This document shows positions 8,207 through 15,543 of a DNA stretch of 64,000 nt, one piece after another. Each line of letters begins with the position of its first letter. The first letter of the stretch is position 1. The position numbers were made by a program, and so were the translations under genes. The notes beneath the pieces are model-generated. The model made no database searches. It was not told the origin of the DNA and saw nothing but the letters and a program-made list of their open reading frames with translations. Origin of the DNA: Flavipsychrobacter sp. (lineage in GTDB: Bacteria > Bacteroidota > Bacteroidia > Chitinophagales > Chitinophagaceae); the NCBI GenBank assembly GCA_024508935.1, contig JANINW010000030.1:87455-151454 (forward strand). Reading direction: 5' to 3'.

Positions 8207-8272
8207 TAAAAATCCTTGAAATACGCGAGCCAGCGCATGAGGATGGTCATGCATAAAAATGAATTTGGTCAG
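8207..8272 (-). promoter_or_regulatory. Tandem FNR/CRP-type boxes for the DUF4342-cls operon
   Basis: Perfect boxes at 8238-8249 (TGAGGATGGTCA, extended to a GCATGA...TCATGC palindrome at 8235-8252) and 8260-8271 (TGAATTTGGTCA), centres 22 bp apart. Reading minus, the nearer centre is 29.5 bp from GATTTTTA (8214 to 8207), a poor -7 that differs from TAnnTTTG at its first and last bases, as at ppsA. A weak -7 suggests strong dependence on an activator. Confidence 0.65.
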
Positions 8273-8287
8273 CAATACAAGGGCTAA

Positions 8288-9565
8288 TTATAACAATTTG
8301 TAGGTATCTGTGTAATATACCACCCCATTCCCGGCACTATCAGCATCAGCGGTCATATAAATCACAAATACAGGCACAGGTAGTTTTAAATCTTTCGGCA
8401 CAGACTGCTGTCCTTTGATGCATCGCTCCAGGAAGTCTTTATCAACCTGGCCTGGCAGTAAATAATTAGCCAGTTCTACCGGCTTCTCAATGCGTATACA
8501 ACCGTGACTGAAGAAACGCTTATTATTGGAAAATGCGCCCTTCCAGTTAGTATCGTGCAGGTACACACTATAGGGAGAAGTAAGATTGAACTTAATAACG
8601 CCCAAAGCATTGTCGCAGCCTGTGGGCTGTCTGAGTGTATACGGGAAATTGCTTGCATTAAGCAACTTCCAGTTTATTTTGTACGGATCTACTATTTGTC
8701 CCTTGCTGTTGAGTGCTTGTAAATTCTGGCGATTTAATGCGCCTGGACTTCTTTTGCAGGCAGGCAATATCTCTTTAACAGCAATACTACGTGGCACGTG
8801 CCAGTAAGGATAAAAGATAACCTGGTTGCAATGGGCAGCGAAACGAGGTGTCTTAGTTGCGGGTTTGCCCACCACTACTTTCATAGGCAGTTTCAACTGC
8901 TCCTTCTCGTAATACCATAGCATATTGGCTGCTATGTTCACTATTATACACTGCCGAAACTCATAATGAAGTATCCAACGGTACAAATTCAGTGAATGTT
9001 TCAATTGCATCACCTTACGGTTATCACCGTTCAATATTTGTGCGCGCAACTCTGCTTTTAACGCGGAATAAGCGGCAGTGTTAGGCTCGGACATAGCCGC
9101 GAGTTGTTTCAGATCGTTCTCATTCCTGATAGTAAGTAATCCTGCCAGCACAATAGAATCGTCCATCCTCGAGTATCGGGACGATATCTCGTTAAACCCT
9201 ACATAATCATCGACACGATATCCTGTCTTAAGGTCTTTAAAATAGTTAACCAGTCCTTCAATAAATTTTCTTTGCTTCTCATTATCTGCTGTTCCAACCC
9301 CATCTGATAAGGACTTTATAATTGTATAATTATAATCGTACTTATTTAATCCTGTGTACACGCAACTATCCAGCAGATCTTTAAACGAGGTAATTAATAC
9401 CGGCCTGTCGAACCAGGCCGAAACATCTCCCTTTTCAAAAAAAACATCTACCAGTTTCTCATTTCCAGGTTCAGCTGCAGATAAAGCCTGAACATTCAGT
9501 AAGGAAATTATCAAAAGTGGAATAAACATCAGCCGGCGTAACTCGCTTGGGAAAACAGATTTCAT
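8288..9565 (-). CDS. L,D-transpeptidase (YkuD/YcbB type)
   Basis: A 425-residue exported enzyme that cross-links peptidoglycan through meso-diaminopimelate or attaches proteins to it. An N-terminal hydrophobic segment (MFIPLLIISLLNVQALSA) is a signal peptide. The catalytic YkuD motif is near residues 349-358 (RFFSHGCIRIEK, with the nucleophile Cys in SHGC) inside a C-terminal domain of about 160 residues. The long N-terminal part resembles the scaffold of YcbB/LdtD. The putative -7 element ends only 4 bases before the ATG at 9565, so the mRNA would be nearly leaderless; the internal Met13 (9529) is an alternative start. Confidence 0.85.
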   Translation of the reverse strand: MKSVFPSELRRLMFIPLLIISLLNVQALSAAEPGNEKLVDVFFEKGDVSAWFDRPVLITSFKDLLDSCVYTGLNKYDYNYTIIKSLSDGVGTADNEKQRKFIEGLVNYFKDLKTGYRVDDYVGFNEISSRYSRMDDSIVLAGLLTIRNENDLKQLAAMSEPNTAAYSALKAELRAQILNGDNRKVMQLKHSLNLYRWILHYEFRQCIIVNIAANMLWYYEKEQLKLPMKVVVGKPATKTPRFAAHCNQVIFYPYWHVPRSIAVKEILPACKRSPGALNRQNLQALNSKGQIVDPYKINWKLLNASNFPYTLRQPTGCDNALGVIKFNLTSPYSVYLHDTNWKGAFSNNKRFFSHGCIRIEKPVELANYLLPGQVDKDFLERCIKGQQSVPKDLKLPVPVFVIYMTADADSAGNGVVYYTDTYKLL

Positions 9566-9569
9566 GGTT

Positions 9570-9635
9570 CAAATCTATCCATGGTATACATATTTTGTAA
9601 TGATGCGAACCCGTAAATCATATGATTTCCATCAT
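9570..9635 (-). promoter_or_regulatory. FNR/CRP-type boxes and -7 element for the L,D-transpeptidase
   Basis: The distal box at 9623-9634 (TGATTTCCATCA) is perfect. The proximal one at 9601-9612 (TGATGCGAACCC) has one intact half. Centres are 22 bp apart. The -7 element TAGATTTG (9577 to 9570, minus strand) matches TAnnTTTG fully and starts 29.5 bp from the nearer centre. Confidence 0.65.
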
Positions 9636-9655
9636 TTGAGGTAATTTGTCACTGG

Positions 9656-9721
9656 TTGATTAATCTCATGAGCGCAAATGACAGTCATCACCTGATAAAT
9701 TCAATCAGCCTCATATTTTTG
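9656..9721 (+). promoter_or_regulatory. Tandem FNR/CRP-type boxes and -7 element for the coiled-coil / CoA-transferase pair
   Basis: Perfect boxes at 9657-9668 (TGATTAATCTCA) and 9679-9690 (TGACAGTCATCA), centres 22 bp apart. A consensus -7 TATTTTTG starts at 9714, exactly 29.5 bp past the nearer centre. The 127-aa gene begins at 9746. Confidence 0.75.
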
Positions 9722-9745
9722 TAACAACCTTAAAAACAATAAAAA

Positions 9746-10129
9746 ATGGACAAGATCAGCATCACCCACGTTAACAATGCCCACAATGATTGGTTAAGAG
9801 CTTTGGATTTCTACAAACAGGAGATCAGTATATTAAAAAAGAGACTGACTGAAATAGGCGGCAAAAACACGGGGGCAGAAGTATTGAAAGAAGTGGAACA
9901 ATACGAAAACAAGTTTAAAGTACAGGCGGACAATATCGACCGTCTTAACCATGATATCAGGCAAAATATTTCAAATGTTGAAAACCAGCTGAAAGAAGGT
10001 AATGCCGGCTATATAGATAAGGTATTGGTAGCCCAGCACAACAACCTGCAAGAAAGGTACAATACAGAGGAACAGACCATCAACGACATCCGCAGGAACT
10101 TTAATATTTTCGCTGCAAGCTGGATGTAA
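9746..10129 (+). CDS. Hypothetical coiled-coil protein, 127 aa
   Basis: A soluble, almost entirely helical protein rich in Glu, Lys, Asn and Gln with long heptad-like stretches (DWLRALDFYKQEISILKKRL, then VEQYENKF). There is no signal peptide. The overall pattern (W..LDF near the start, K-x-RL-x-E, an E-x-Y-x-N segment, I-x-x-L-x-x-D, and a terminal FN) is shared with the 120-aa protein at 27553-27915, so the two look like diverged paralogues. Both have the same tandem-box promoter. It is followed after 18 bp by the CoA-transferase gene. I do not recognise the family. Confidence 0.8.
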   Translation: MDKISITHVNNAHNDWLRALDFYKQEISILKKRLTEIGGKNTGAEVLKEVEQYENKFKVQADNIDRLNHDIRQNISNVENQLKEGNAGYIDKVLVAQHNNLQERYNTEEQTINDIRRNFNIFAASWM

Positions 10130-10147
10130 TACCAGCACACCAAGAAG

Positions 10148-11440
10148 ATGAACGACAGATATATAACGGCCACACAGGCTGTGAGACTGGTAGAAAATGG
10201 CAATAGGGTATTTGTGCATGGCAGCGCGGCTACCCCATTGCCTATATTACAGGCATTACTGGACAGGGCCGGGGAAATAGAGGATATTGAACTGGTAATG
10301 ATCAGCACCTACGGAAATATAGACTGGAACAAACCTGTAATAAAAAAGAGCTTTTACCTGAATTCACTTTTTGTTTCGGCGAATGTACGGGAATGGGTAA
10401 ACAGCAGCTCGGGAGACTATGTACCGGTTTTCCTTAGTGAAATACCTCAATTATTTGAGCAAAACATACTGCCTTTAGATGTAGCCATCGTGCAGGTATC
10501 TCCGCCCGACAAGCACGGGTATTGTACATTAGGCACATCGGTAGACGCAGCACTGAGTGCAGTACGTTGTGCAAAAAAAGTAATAGCGCAAGTAAACCCA
10601 CTCATGCCACGGGTACTGGGAGACGGCATTATCCATGCATCTAAGTTTGATGCTATGGTGTACCAGGAAATGAATTTGCCGGAAGTAAGCTATGCAGATG
10701 GCTGCGATCAGGCCAAACAGGACATAGGCGAGAAAGTGGCCGCGCTGGTTGAAAACGGGGCTACCCTGCAGTTGGGTATTGGTGCTATTCCCGATGCTGT
10801 TCTAAAACATCTCAGCAATCATAAAGATCTCGGCGTTCATACAGAAATGTTCTCCGACGGTATTATACCACTCATAGAAAACGGCGTGATAACTAATGAG
10901 AAGAAAAATGTCCGTCGTGGCTTATCCGTCACATCATTTGTATTAGGCACACGTAAGCTGTACGATTTTGTTGACGACAATGCCTCCGTAGCCTTTATGA
11001 ACGTAAGTTTTGTAAACAACAGCGATATCATAAGCAGGAACCCCAAAGTAACTGCTATCAACAGCGCTATAGAAATAGATCTTACCGGGCAGGTATGCGC
11101 TGATTCTATAGGTTCATACCAGTATTCCGGCATAGGTGGCCAGATGGATTTCATGCGTGGCGCAGCCTTATCGGAAGGCGGAAAGCCTATCATAGCACTA
11201 CCATCTGTCACCGCCAAAGGAGCATCACGCATAGTCCCAACGTTAAAGCCCGGTGCCGGCGTGGTTACAACACGCGGGCATATCCACCATGTAGTAACAG
11301 AATACGGCTCTGTGAACCTGTATGGCAAAAACATGGAACAGCGTGCGCGGCTGCTGATATCTATTTCGCATCCCGACCACAGGGAAGCACTGGAAGAGGC
11401 ATATTTTAAAAGGTTTGAAAAACTTTATTCAACACCTTAA
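10148..11440 (+). CDS. Acetyl-CoA hydrolase/transferase family protein
   Basis: A 430-residue enzyme of the acetyl-CoA hydrolase/4-hydroxybutyrate CoA-transferase family, cytoplasmic. The N-terminal domain spans about residues 1-170 (with VSPPDKHGYCTLGTS) and the C-terminal domain about 215-425. GIGAIPDAVLKHL is followed by GVHTEMFSDGI, which contains the glutamate expected to form the CoA thioester, and IGSYQYSGIGGQMDFMRGA is another conserved block. It would move CoA between short-chain acids such as acetate, butyrate or 4-hydroxybutyrate; the substrate is not decidable from sequence. Placement under a low-oxygen-type promoter fits a fermentative role. A terminator follows. Confidence 0.85.
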   Translation: MNDRYITATQAVRLVENGNRVFVHGSAATPLPILQALLDRAGEIEDIELVMISTYGNIDWNKPVIKKSFYLNSLFVSANVREWVNSSSGDYVPVFLSEIPQLFEQNILPLDVAIVQVSPPDKHGYCTLGTSVDAALSAVRCAKKVIAQVNPLMPRVLGDGIIHASKFDAMVYQEMNLPEVSYADGCDQAKQDIGEKVAALVENGATLQLGIGAIPDAVLKHLSNHKDLGVHTEMFSDGIIPLIENGVITNEKKNVRRGLSVTSFVLGTRKLYDFVDDNASVAFMNVSFVNNSDIISRNPKVTAINSAIEIDLTGQVCADSIGSYQYSGIGGQMDFMRGAALSEGGKPIIALPSVTAKGASRIVPTLKPGAGVVTTRGHIHHVVTEYGSVNLYGKNMEQRARLLISISHPDHREALEEAYFKRFEKLYSTP

Positions 11441-11462
11441 GTATCATACCATACAAAGGAGG

Positions 11463-11486
11463 AACGGAAGCAGTAGCTTCCGTTTT
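11463..11486 (+). terminator. Intrinsic terminator after the CoA-transferase
   Basis: The stem ACGGAAGC (11464-11471) pairs with GCTTCCGT (11476-11483) across a 4-base loop AGTA, followed by TTT. It separates the convergent CoA-transferase and DUF6544-like genes. Confidence 0.8.
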
Positions 11487-11495
11487 CTATATGAC

Positions 11496-12587
11496 CTATT
11501 CGTGATTATAAGAGATGTCTACCGTATGGAACTGCCCATAACATAGGTCTCCCGTGGGGTACGTATAAATCGTTTCTGCATATCCCGGCAACCGGTAACC
11601 ATTTATATTCCTGTAATCACTTAATGGTGTTGCCCACGGCAATTGTTTCATATCACCATCTACACTCGCATACCTGTCCTCAGAAATGAAATTTACCAGG
11701 TCTCCGTTGTCGCTAAAATACAACCATGCAGAGACAGTAGTTTGATTTGTTGTAAAGCTGGCCTTTACTTTGTTACCATCTGTTTGCAACCATTTTATTC
11801 TTTTATCGACCAGGGTAGCAGGCGCCATACAACACATATCATTGAAAAAAGTAACTGTTTCAGCAATACCCATCTTCATTCCCTCCTCGTACTGTACCCT
11901 AAACAAAGACAAAAGCCTGATGTCCATAAACGCATGGGTATTCCGATAGCTATGAAAACCCGCAACCGGCATGTGAAACATGCTTGCTTTCATAAAAAAC
12001 AGCCTTGTTGGCGTATCCATAAAATTATACTGCTCCGAAGTAAAAGGCATCCATGCCGATTGTTCATTCTTCCTTATCTGCCCGGAGAAAACAACCCTGA
12101 ACCATTTCACTTTGGGCTTACCAACTACACCTGTTCGGTATAAATATTTTTGAACGGGTATGGGCAAGTCCTGCATATCCCGTTCCGTCAAAATCCCGTT
12201 TACGGAAACACTATGCTGCGCAATAAGGGATGCCACTTGATTTTTGTAATTCTTTACAAAACCTGCCGTGTTATAGCTCACCATTATTCCCAGCAGCATA
12301 ATTGCATTGATGACACTTCCATATCGCGCTATTTGCCAATGACCAAAAACAAGGTACTGTGACAGCATTACCCCCAGCAATGCCATTTTCCACCATCCTT
12401 CACTCTTCATATACAGTTGTATAGCTACTACTACAAACAGCACTGCCGCTGTTAGCCATAACACACCCTGCCCTTTGGATATTGGTTGACGGATCTGGTT
12501 GAGCAGGTCGGGGCTGTAGGCCCTGGCAAAACCAAACAGGTGCAGCAATCCATGCAAAAACACCAATACAATAAACGCTATCCGCAT
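11496..12587 (-). CDS. DUF6544/DUF6920-like membrane protein
   Basis: A 363-residue protein. The first 110 residues hold about four hydrophobic segments (IAFIVLVFLHGLLHLFGFA, LTAAVLFVVVAIQLYM, and two more near 70-110). The remaining 250 residues are soluble and probably beta-rich, with VQKYLYRTGVVGKPKVKWFR and a long C-terminal domain that resembles the DUF6544 proteins of Bacteroidota and Actinobacteria. The function is unknown. It follows the YgaP-like gene (12605-12820) by 17 bp and is likely cotranscribed from the promoter at 12878-12943. Confidence 0.7.
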   Translation of the reverse strand: MRIAFIVLVFLHGLLHLFGFARAYSPDLLNQIRQPISKGQGVLWLTAAVLFVVVAIQLYMKSEGWWKMALLGVMLSQYLVFGHWQIARYGSVINAIMLLGIMVSYNTAGFVKNYKNQVASLIAQHSVSVNGILTERDMQDLPIPVQKYLYRTGVVGKPKVKWFRVVFSGQIRKNEQSAWMPFTSEQYNFMDTPTRLFFMKASMFHMPVAGFHSYRNTHAFMDIRLLSLFRVQYEEGMKMGIAETVTFFNDMCCMAPATLVDKRIKWLQTDGNKVKASFTTNQTTVSAWLYFSDNGDLVNFISEDRYASVDGDMKQLPWATPLSDYRNINGYRLPGYAETIYTYPTGDLCYGQFHTVDISYNHE

Positions 12588-12604
12588 AAGAGTCTATCCG
12601 GGTA

Positions 12605-12820
12605 TTATTTATTCTTTGACGGCTTTGGGCAAGTGCTCACACCAAACAATGTATATAATGGACAAAAACTTACAAGGCTGGTCAGCACAAATACTACTGC
12701 CACCACCAGCATAATAATACCTACTACGCCTGTTACCATACCTGTAAAATATAGCGCTGCCATAACTACTGCACCGAGAATGCGAATAGCTTTATCTGTA
12801 TTACCCATGTTCTTTTGCAT
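12605..12820 (-). CDS. YgaP-like DUF2892 membrane protein, 71 aa
   Basis: Reads MQKNMGNTDKAIRILGAVVM, then two membrane helices, then CPLYTLFGVSTCPKPSKNK. This is the DUF2892 (inner-membrane YgaP domain) pattern, with the helical hairpin and the CPLY motif. YgaP itself joins this domain to a rhodanese; here it stands alone, although the window also encodes a rhodanese-containing protein at 22465-23877. An upstream in-frame ATG at 12916 exists, but it would run through a hairpin and the promoter, so 12820 is preferred. Confidence 0.8.
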   Translation of the reverse strand: MQKNMGNTDKAIRILGAVVMAALYFTGMVTGVVGIIMLVVAVVFVLTSLVSFCPLYTLFGVSTCPKPSKNK

Positions 12821-12849
12821 AAAAGTTTGTTTAGACGTTAAATAAAAAA

Positions 12850-12874
12850 CCGGGAACATAAATAATGTTCCCGG
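12850..12874 (-). terminator. Perfect 10-bp hairpin with T-run (end of cco operon, start of DUF2892 mRNA)
   Basis: CCGGGAACAT (12850-12859) and ATGTTCCCGG (12865-12874) form a perfect 10-bp stem with a 5-base loop. On the minus strand it is followed by TTTTTTATTT, so it can terminate transcripts arriving from the cco genes. The DUF2892 -7 element ends at 12878, so transcription from that promoter should begin at or next to the first base of this stem, giving an mRNA with a 5'-terminal hairpin. Confidence 0.75.
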
Positions 12875-12877
12875 CAT

Positions 12878-12943
12878 CAAAACTATATTGTTGACTAACA
12901 GATTAAAATGACCCAAGTCAGTTGTATAGCTGTTTTACATTAC
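12878..12943 (-). promoter_or_regulatory. FNR/CRP-type boxes and -7 element for the DUF2892 gene
   Basis: The proximal box at 12909-12920 (TGACCCAAGTCA) is perfect. The distal one at 12931-12942 (TGTTTTACATTA) has one mismatch in each half. Centres are 22 bp apart. The -7 TAGTTTTG (12885 to 12878, minus strand) matches the consensus and starts 29.5 bp from the nearer centre. Confidence 0.6.
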
Positions 12944-13656
12944 ATATTCTTATGGCAGCAAGATGTTTTTACATGGCCCGACTGCATTTCTACCTTAGGG
13001 CTTAAGTATGGAATACCCAGGTTCATACCTCTCACTACAAATAATGCCCCGAATACGAACATTACTACCGGTACCAGTTTCTTCAGGTGTTGTACATGCA
13101 GGAATTTCGCTCTTGACTTAAATATGGTAACAGCCGCCATCATAGGCACTGTACCGGCCCCAAAGGCATACATCAGCAAAGCTGAATCCATAGCAGTTGG
13201 CGCGGCAACGGTGGCAGACAATGCCATATATTCCAAACCACAAGGTAGTAACCCATTCAGCATTCCTGCCATAAACAAACTAAACATAGAAGGATCACCA
13301 ATAAAACTGCCCAGGTGTTTCTTCACCCAGCCTGCCCATGGCAATGAAATTTTCAACCTGCTATTAGGCATAAATGATACAATACCCGCCAGCAATAGCA
13401 TAACCCCAAGTGCAATGGATATATATTGCTGCCAGGCCGGCACAAACAAACCTTTGAAACTATGCAATAGCAATGCCATAGCAGCATATACACTGATCCG
13501 TGCCGCATGATAAAGGCCGATACCTAACCATTTCCTGCCTCCTTGAAGCAGGCCAAAAGGCATCACCCATACAATAGGGCCGCACATACCCGCACAGTGA
13601 AGACTGCCGGTAAGCCCCATAAGGAAAGCCATTGATAATGTAAGGGTGGTACTCAT
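12940..13656 (-). CDS. SafE/CcdA-like sulfite exporter family membrane protein
   Basis: A 238-residue protein with six to seven membrane segments of the TauE/SafE-UreH-like (DsbD transmembrane) group. Paired cysteine motifs are visible: HCAGMCGPI near residue 20 and LPCG near residue 115, as in CcdA-type thiol transporters. Genes of this group sit after ccoGH in many Bacteroidota and are suspected to handle copper or thiols for cbb3 assembly; that role is inference. It is the last cco-linked gene, 1 bp after ccoH, and is followed by a strong hairpin. Confidence 0.8.
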   Translation of the reverse strand: MSTTLTLSMAFLMGLTGSLHCAGMCGPIVWVMPFGLLQGGRKWLGIGLYHAARISVYAAMALLLHSFKGLFVPAWQQYISIALGVMLLLAGIVSFMPNSRLKISLPWAGWVKKHLGSFIGDPSMFSLFMAGMLNGLLPCGLEYMALSATVAAPTAMDSALLMYAFGAGTVPMMAAVTIFKSRAKFLHVQHLKKLVPVVMFVFGALFVVRGMNLGIPYLSPKVEMQSGHVKTSCCHKNM

Positions 13657-13657
13657 C

Positions 13658-14107
13658 TTATTTCAGGCTCACTTCTGATTCCTGGTAATATTTCTTCCCA
13701 TCCGCTTCCCATTTCAGTTTCACCTTATAATAGTTGCCGGGCAATACATTCCTTGCTATTTCCATAGTATTGTTGCTGGCAGCAATAGCTATTTCTTTAT
13801 CCCAGGCAGCGTGCACAGGCGAATAGAATAATACGGTACCCACTAGTGCCTTGTCTTTAAATTCTGTAGGGAAATTGACCGTAATATTCGACGGTGTTAC
13901 CTGCAATGAAACCGGTGCGGATAAGGCTGACTGGTTTTTTCCTGCATCAATCACCTCCTGGTATTTAATTTCCTGCCCGTAGTAGTCAGGAGCTACCAGG
14001 TCAAAGCTTTGCCGCATACTGCTTGCTACCAATGTAACTATCAGCACTACAAATCCGCCATACAGCAGCGCTATTCTTGTTCCCCAACTCATCTTTACTG
14101 TACTCAT
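13658..14107 (-). CDS. ccoH: FixH/CcoH cbb3 oxidase assembly protein
   Basis: A 149-residue protein with one N-terminal membrane helix (IALLYGGFVVLIVTLVASSM, about 11-30) and a periplasmic beta-rich domain. The segment after the helix (SFDLVAPDYYGQEIKYQEVI) is the FixH hallmark, in which DYY(G/E)QEI is widely conserved. FixH/CcoH is needed for stable assembly of cbb3 oxidase. It sits 11 bp after ccoG and 1 bp before the SafE-like gene. Confidence 0.9.
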   Translation of the reverse strand: MSTVKMSWGTRIALLYGGFVVLIVTLVASSMRQSFDLVAPDYYGQEIKYQEVIDAGKNQSALSAPVSLQVTPSNITVNFPTEFKDKALVGTVLFYSPVHAAWDKEIAIAASNNTMEIARNVLPGNYYKVKLKWEADGKKYYQESEVSLK

Positions 14108-14118
14108 AATTTATCTTT

Positions 14119-15525
14119 TTAATTGGCTGAAAATGGTCCTAAGAATGAAGTATGGATCTCTTTTATTTTCTTACCGTTCTCATACACACCTATAGAAAGT
14201 TTTGTTTTCCTGTGCTTCACTTCTGTTTTATCAAGGTAAATGAACAATGAGCCGGAAGCATAGTTCTCTTTAGGTACTTTCAAAGTCGTTTCTCCAACCA
14301 GTTTAATGCTTCCTTTAAAATCATCCGGTCTTAATTCCAGCGTTTTGTCCTGGTAAGTTTTGTTCAGCAATTTATAGTTATACAAATTGCTCAACTGGTT
14401 ATTGGGTTGCTCCTGGAATAGTTGGCCGGGAGTGCGTAATATAGAAACACCTACATCTGTACGACTAGCCAGTAACCATGCTTCTACACCCAGCAATACC
14501 AACATCACCGCTGTATAAGCACGCATACGGCCGGTGAACCTCAATTTCTTTTTTTGCGTCACCTGGTTTTCTGATGCATAACGTATCAGCCCTGTTGGCA
14601 GGTTTACGGCCGCCATCATTCTATCGCATGCATCCATACAGGCCGTACAGTTGATACATTCCAGCTGGGTACCGTTCCTGATGTCTATACCCGTAGGACA
14701 TACCTTCACACATTGCATACAGTCTATGCAATCACCTATCGTACGCTCTTCATTCTTTTTAAATTTACCCCTTTCCTCTCCGCGTACATGATCATAAGTC
14801 ACTACTATAGAATCCTTATCGAGCAGCACGCCCTGCATACGGCCATAGGGGCATACCGTTGTGCATATCTGCTCACGCATCCATGAATACACGAAGAAAA
14901 ACACCGTAGTAAATATCAGCAGGGCTGCAAAACCGCCGGTATGCTTGCTGATAGGCTCAGATATTACCTGTCTCAACTCATCGATACCTATTACATAAGC
15001 CAGGAAGGTGTTGGCAATAAGAAAGCTGATGACCCAGAACACTAACCATTTAATACCCTTCTTGAATATTTTGTCCGCATCCCAACGTTTATTTTTAAGC
15101 ATACGTTGCTGGGCTGCATCACCTTCTATCCAATATTCTACTTTACGGAATACCATCTCCATAAATATGGTCTGGGGACATATCCAGCCGCAAAACACAC
15201 GGCCAAATACCACTGTAAACAATGCTATGAATACAATGAACAACACCATTCCCAAACCAAAGATGAAAAAATCCTGCGGCCAGAATATCTGGCCGAACAG
15301 GATAAATTTCCTTTCAAGTATATTTATGAGAAACAGCGGGTGTCCTTTTACCTTAATAAAAGGCAGCACAAAAAACACCACTAAATAAAGTACACTTAAA
15401 GCCGTACGTGCATTATAGTACTTTCCTACAGGTTTTTGAGGAAAAATCCAGATGCGCTTACCCGATTGATCTACCGTTGCTACCTTGTCTCTAAACGACC
15501 CACCGTCCAAATTCTTACCGCTCAT
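14119..15525 (-). CDS. ccoG: CcoG/RdxA/FixG polyferredoxin
   Basis: A 468-residue membrane protein with about five helices and two 4Fe-4S clusters. Cluster motifs CIDCMQCVKVCPTGIDIR and CINCTACMDACDR lie around residues 255-300, and the membrane region has the family cysteines CGWICPQTIF and CTTVCPYGRMQ. The C-terminal 130 residues form the immunoglobulin-like FixG domain after a last helix. CcoG reduces Cu(II) to Cu(I) for delivery to the cbb3 active site. Operon order is NO-Q-P-G-H. Confidence 0.92.
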   Translation of the reverse strand: MSGKNLDGGSFRDKVATVDQSGKRIWIFPQKPVGKYYNARTALSVLYLVVFFVLPFIKVKGHPLFLINILERKFILFGQIFWPQDFFIFGLGMVLFIVFIALFTVVFGRVFCGWICPQTIFMEMVFRKVEYWIEGDAAQQRMLKNKRWDADKIFKKGIKWLVFWVISFLIANTFLAYVIGIDELRQVISEPISKHTGGFAALLIFTTVFFFVYSWMREQICTTVCPYGRMQGVLLDKDSIVVTYDHVRGEERGKFKKNEERTIGDCIDCMQCVKVCPTGIDIRNGTQLECINCTACMDACDRMMAAVNLPTGLIRYASENQVTQKKKLRFTGRMRAYTAVMLVLLGVEAWLLASRTDVGVSILRTPGQLFQEQPNNQLSNLYNYKLLNKTYQDKTLELRPDDFKGSIKLVGETTLKVPKENYASGSLFIYLDKTEVKHRKTKLSIGVYENGKKIKEIHTSFLGPFSAN

Positions 15526-15543
15526 CTTTATCCGATCAATTTA

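Noticed and set aside
9640-9660. A third box for the 127-aa gene promoter at 22 bp further upstream.
   Set aside because: The sequence there shows no TGA or TCA at the required places; the nearby perfect box at 9623-9634 fits the L,D-transpeptidase promoter instead.
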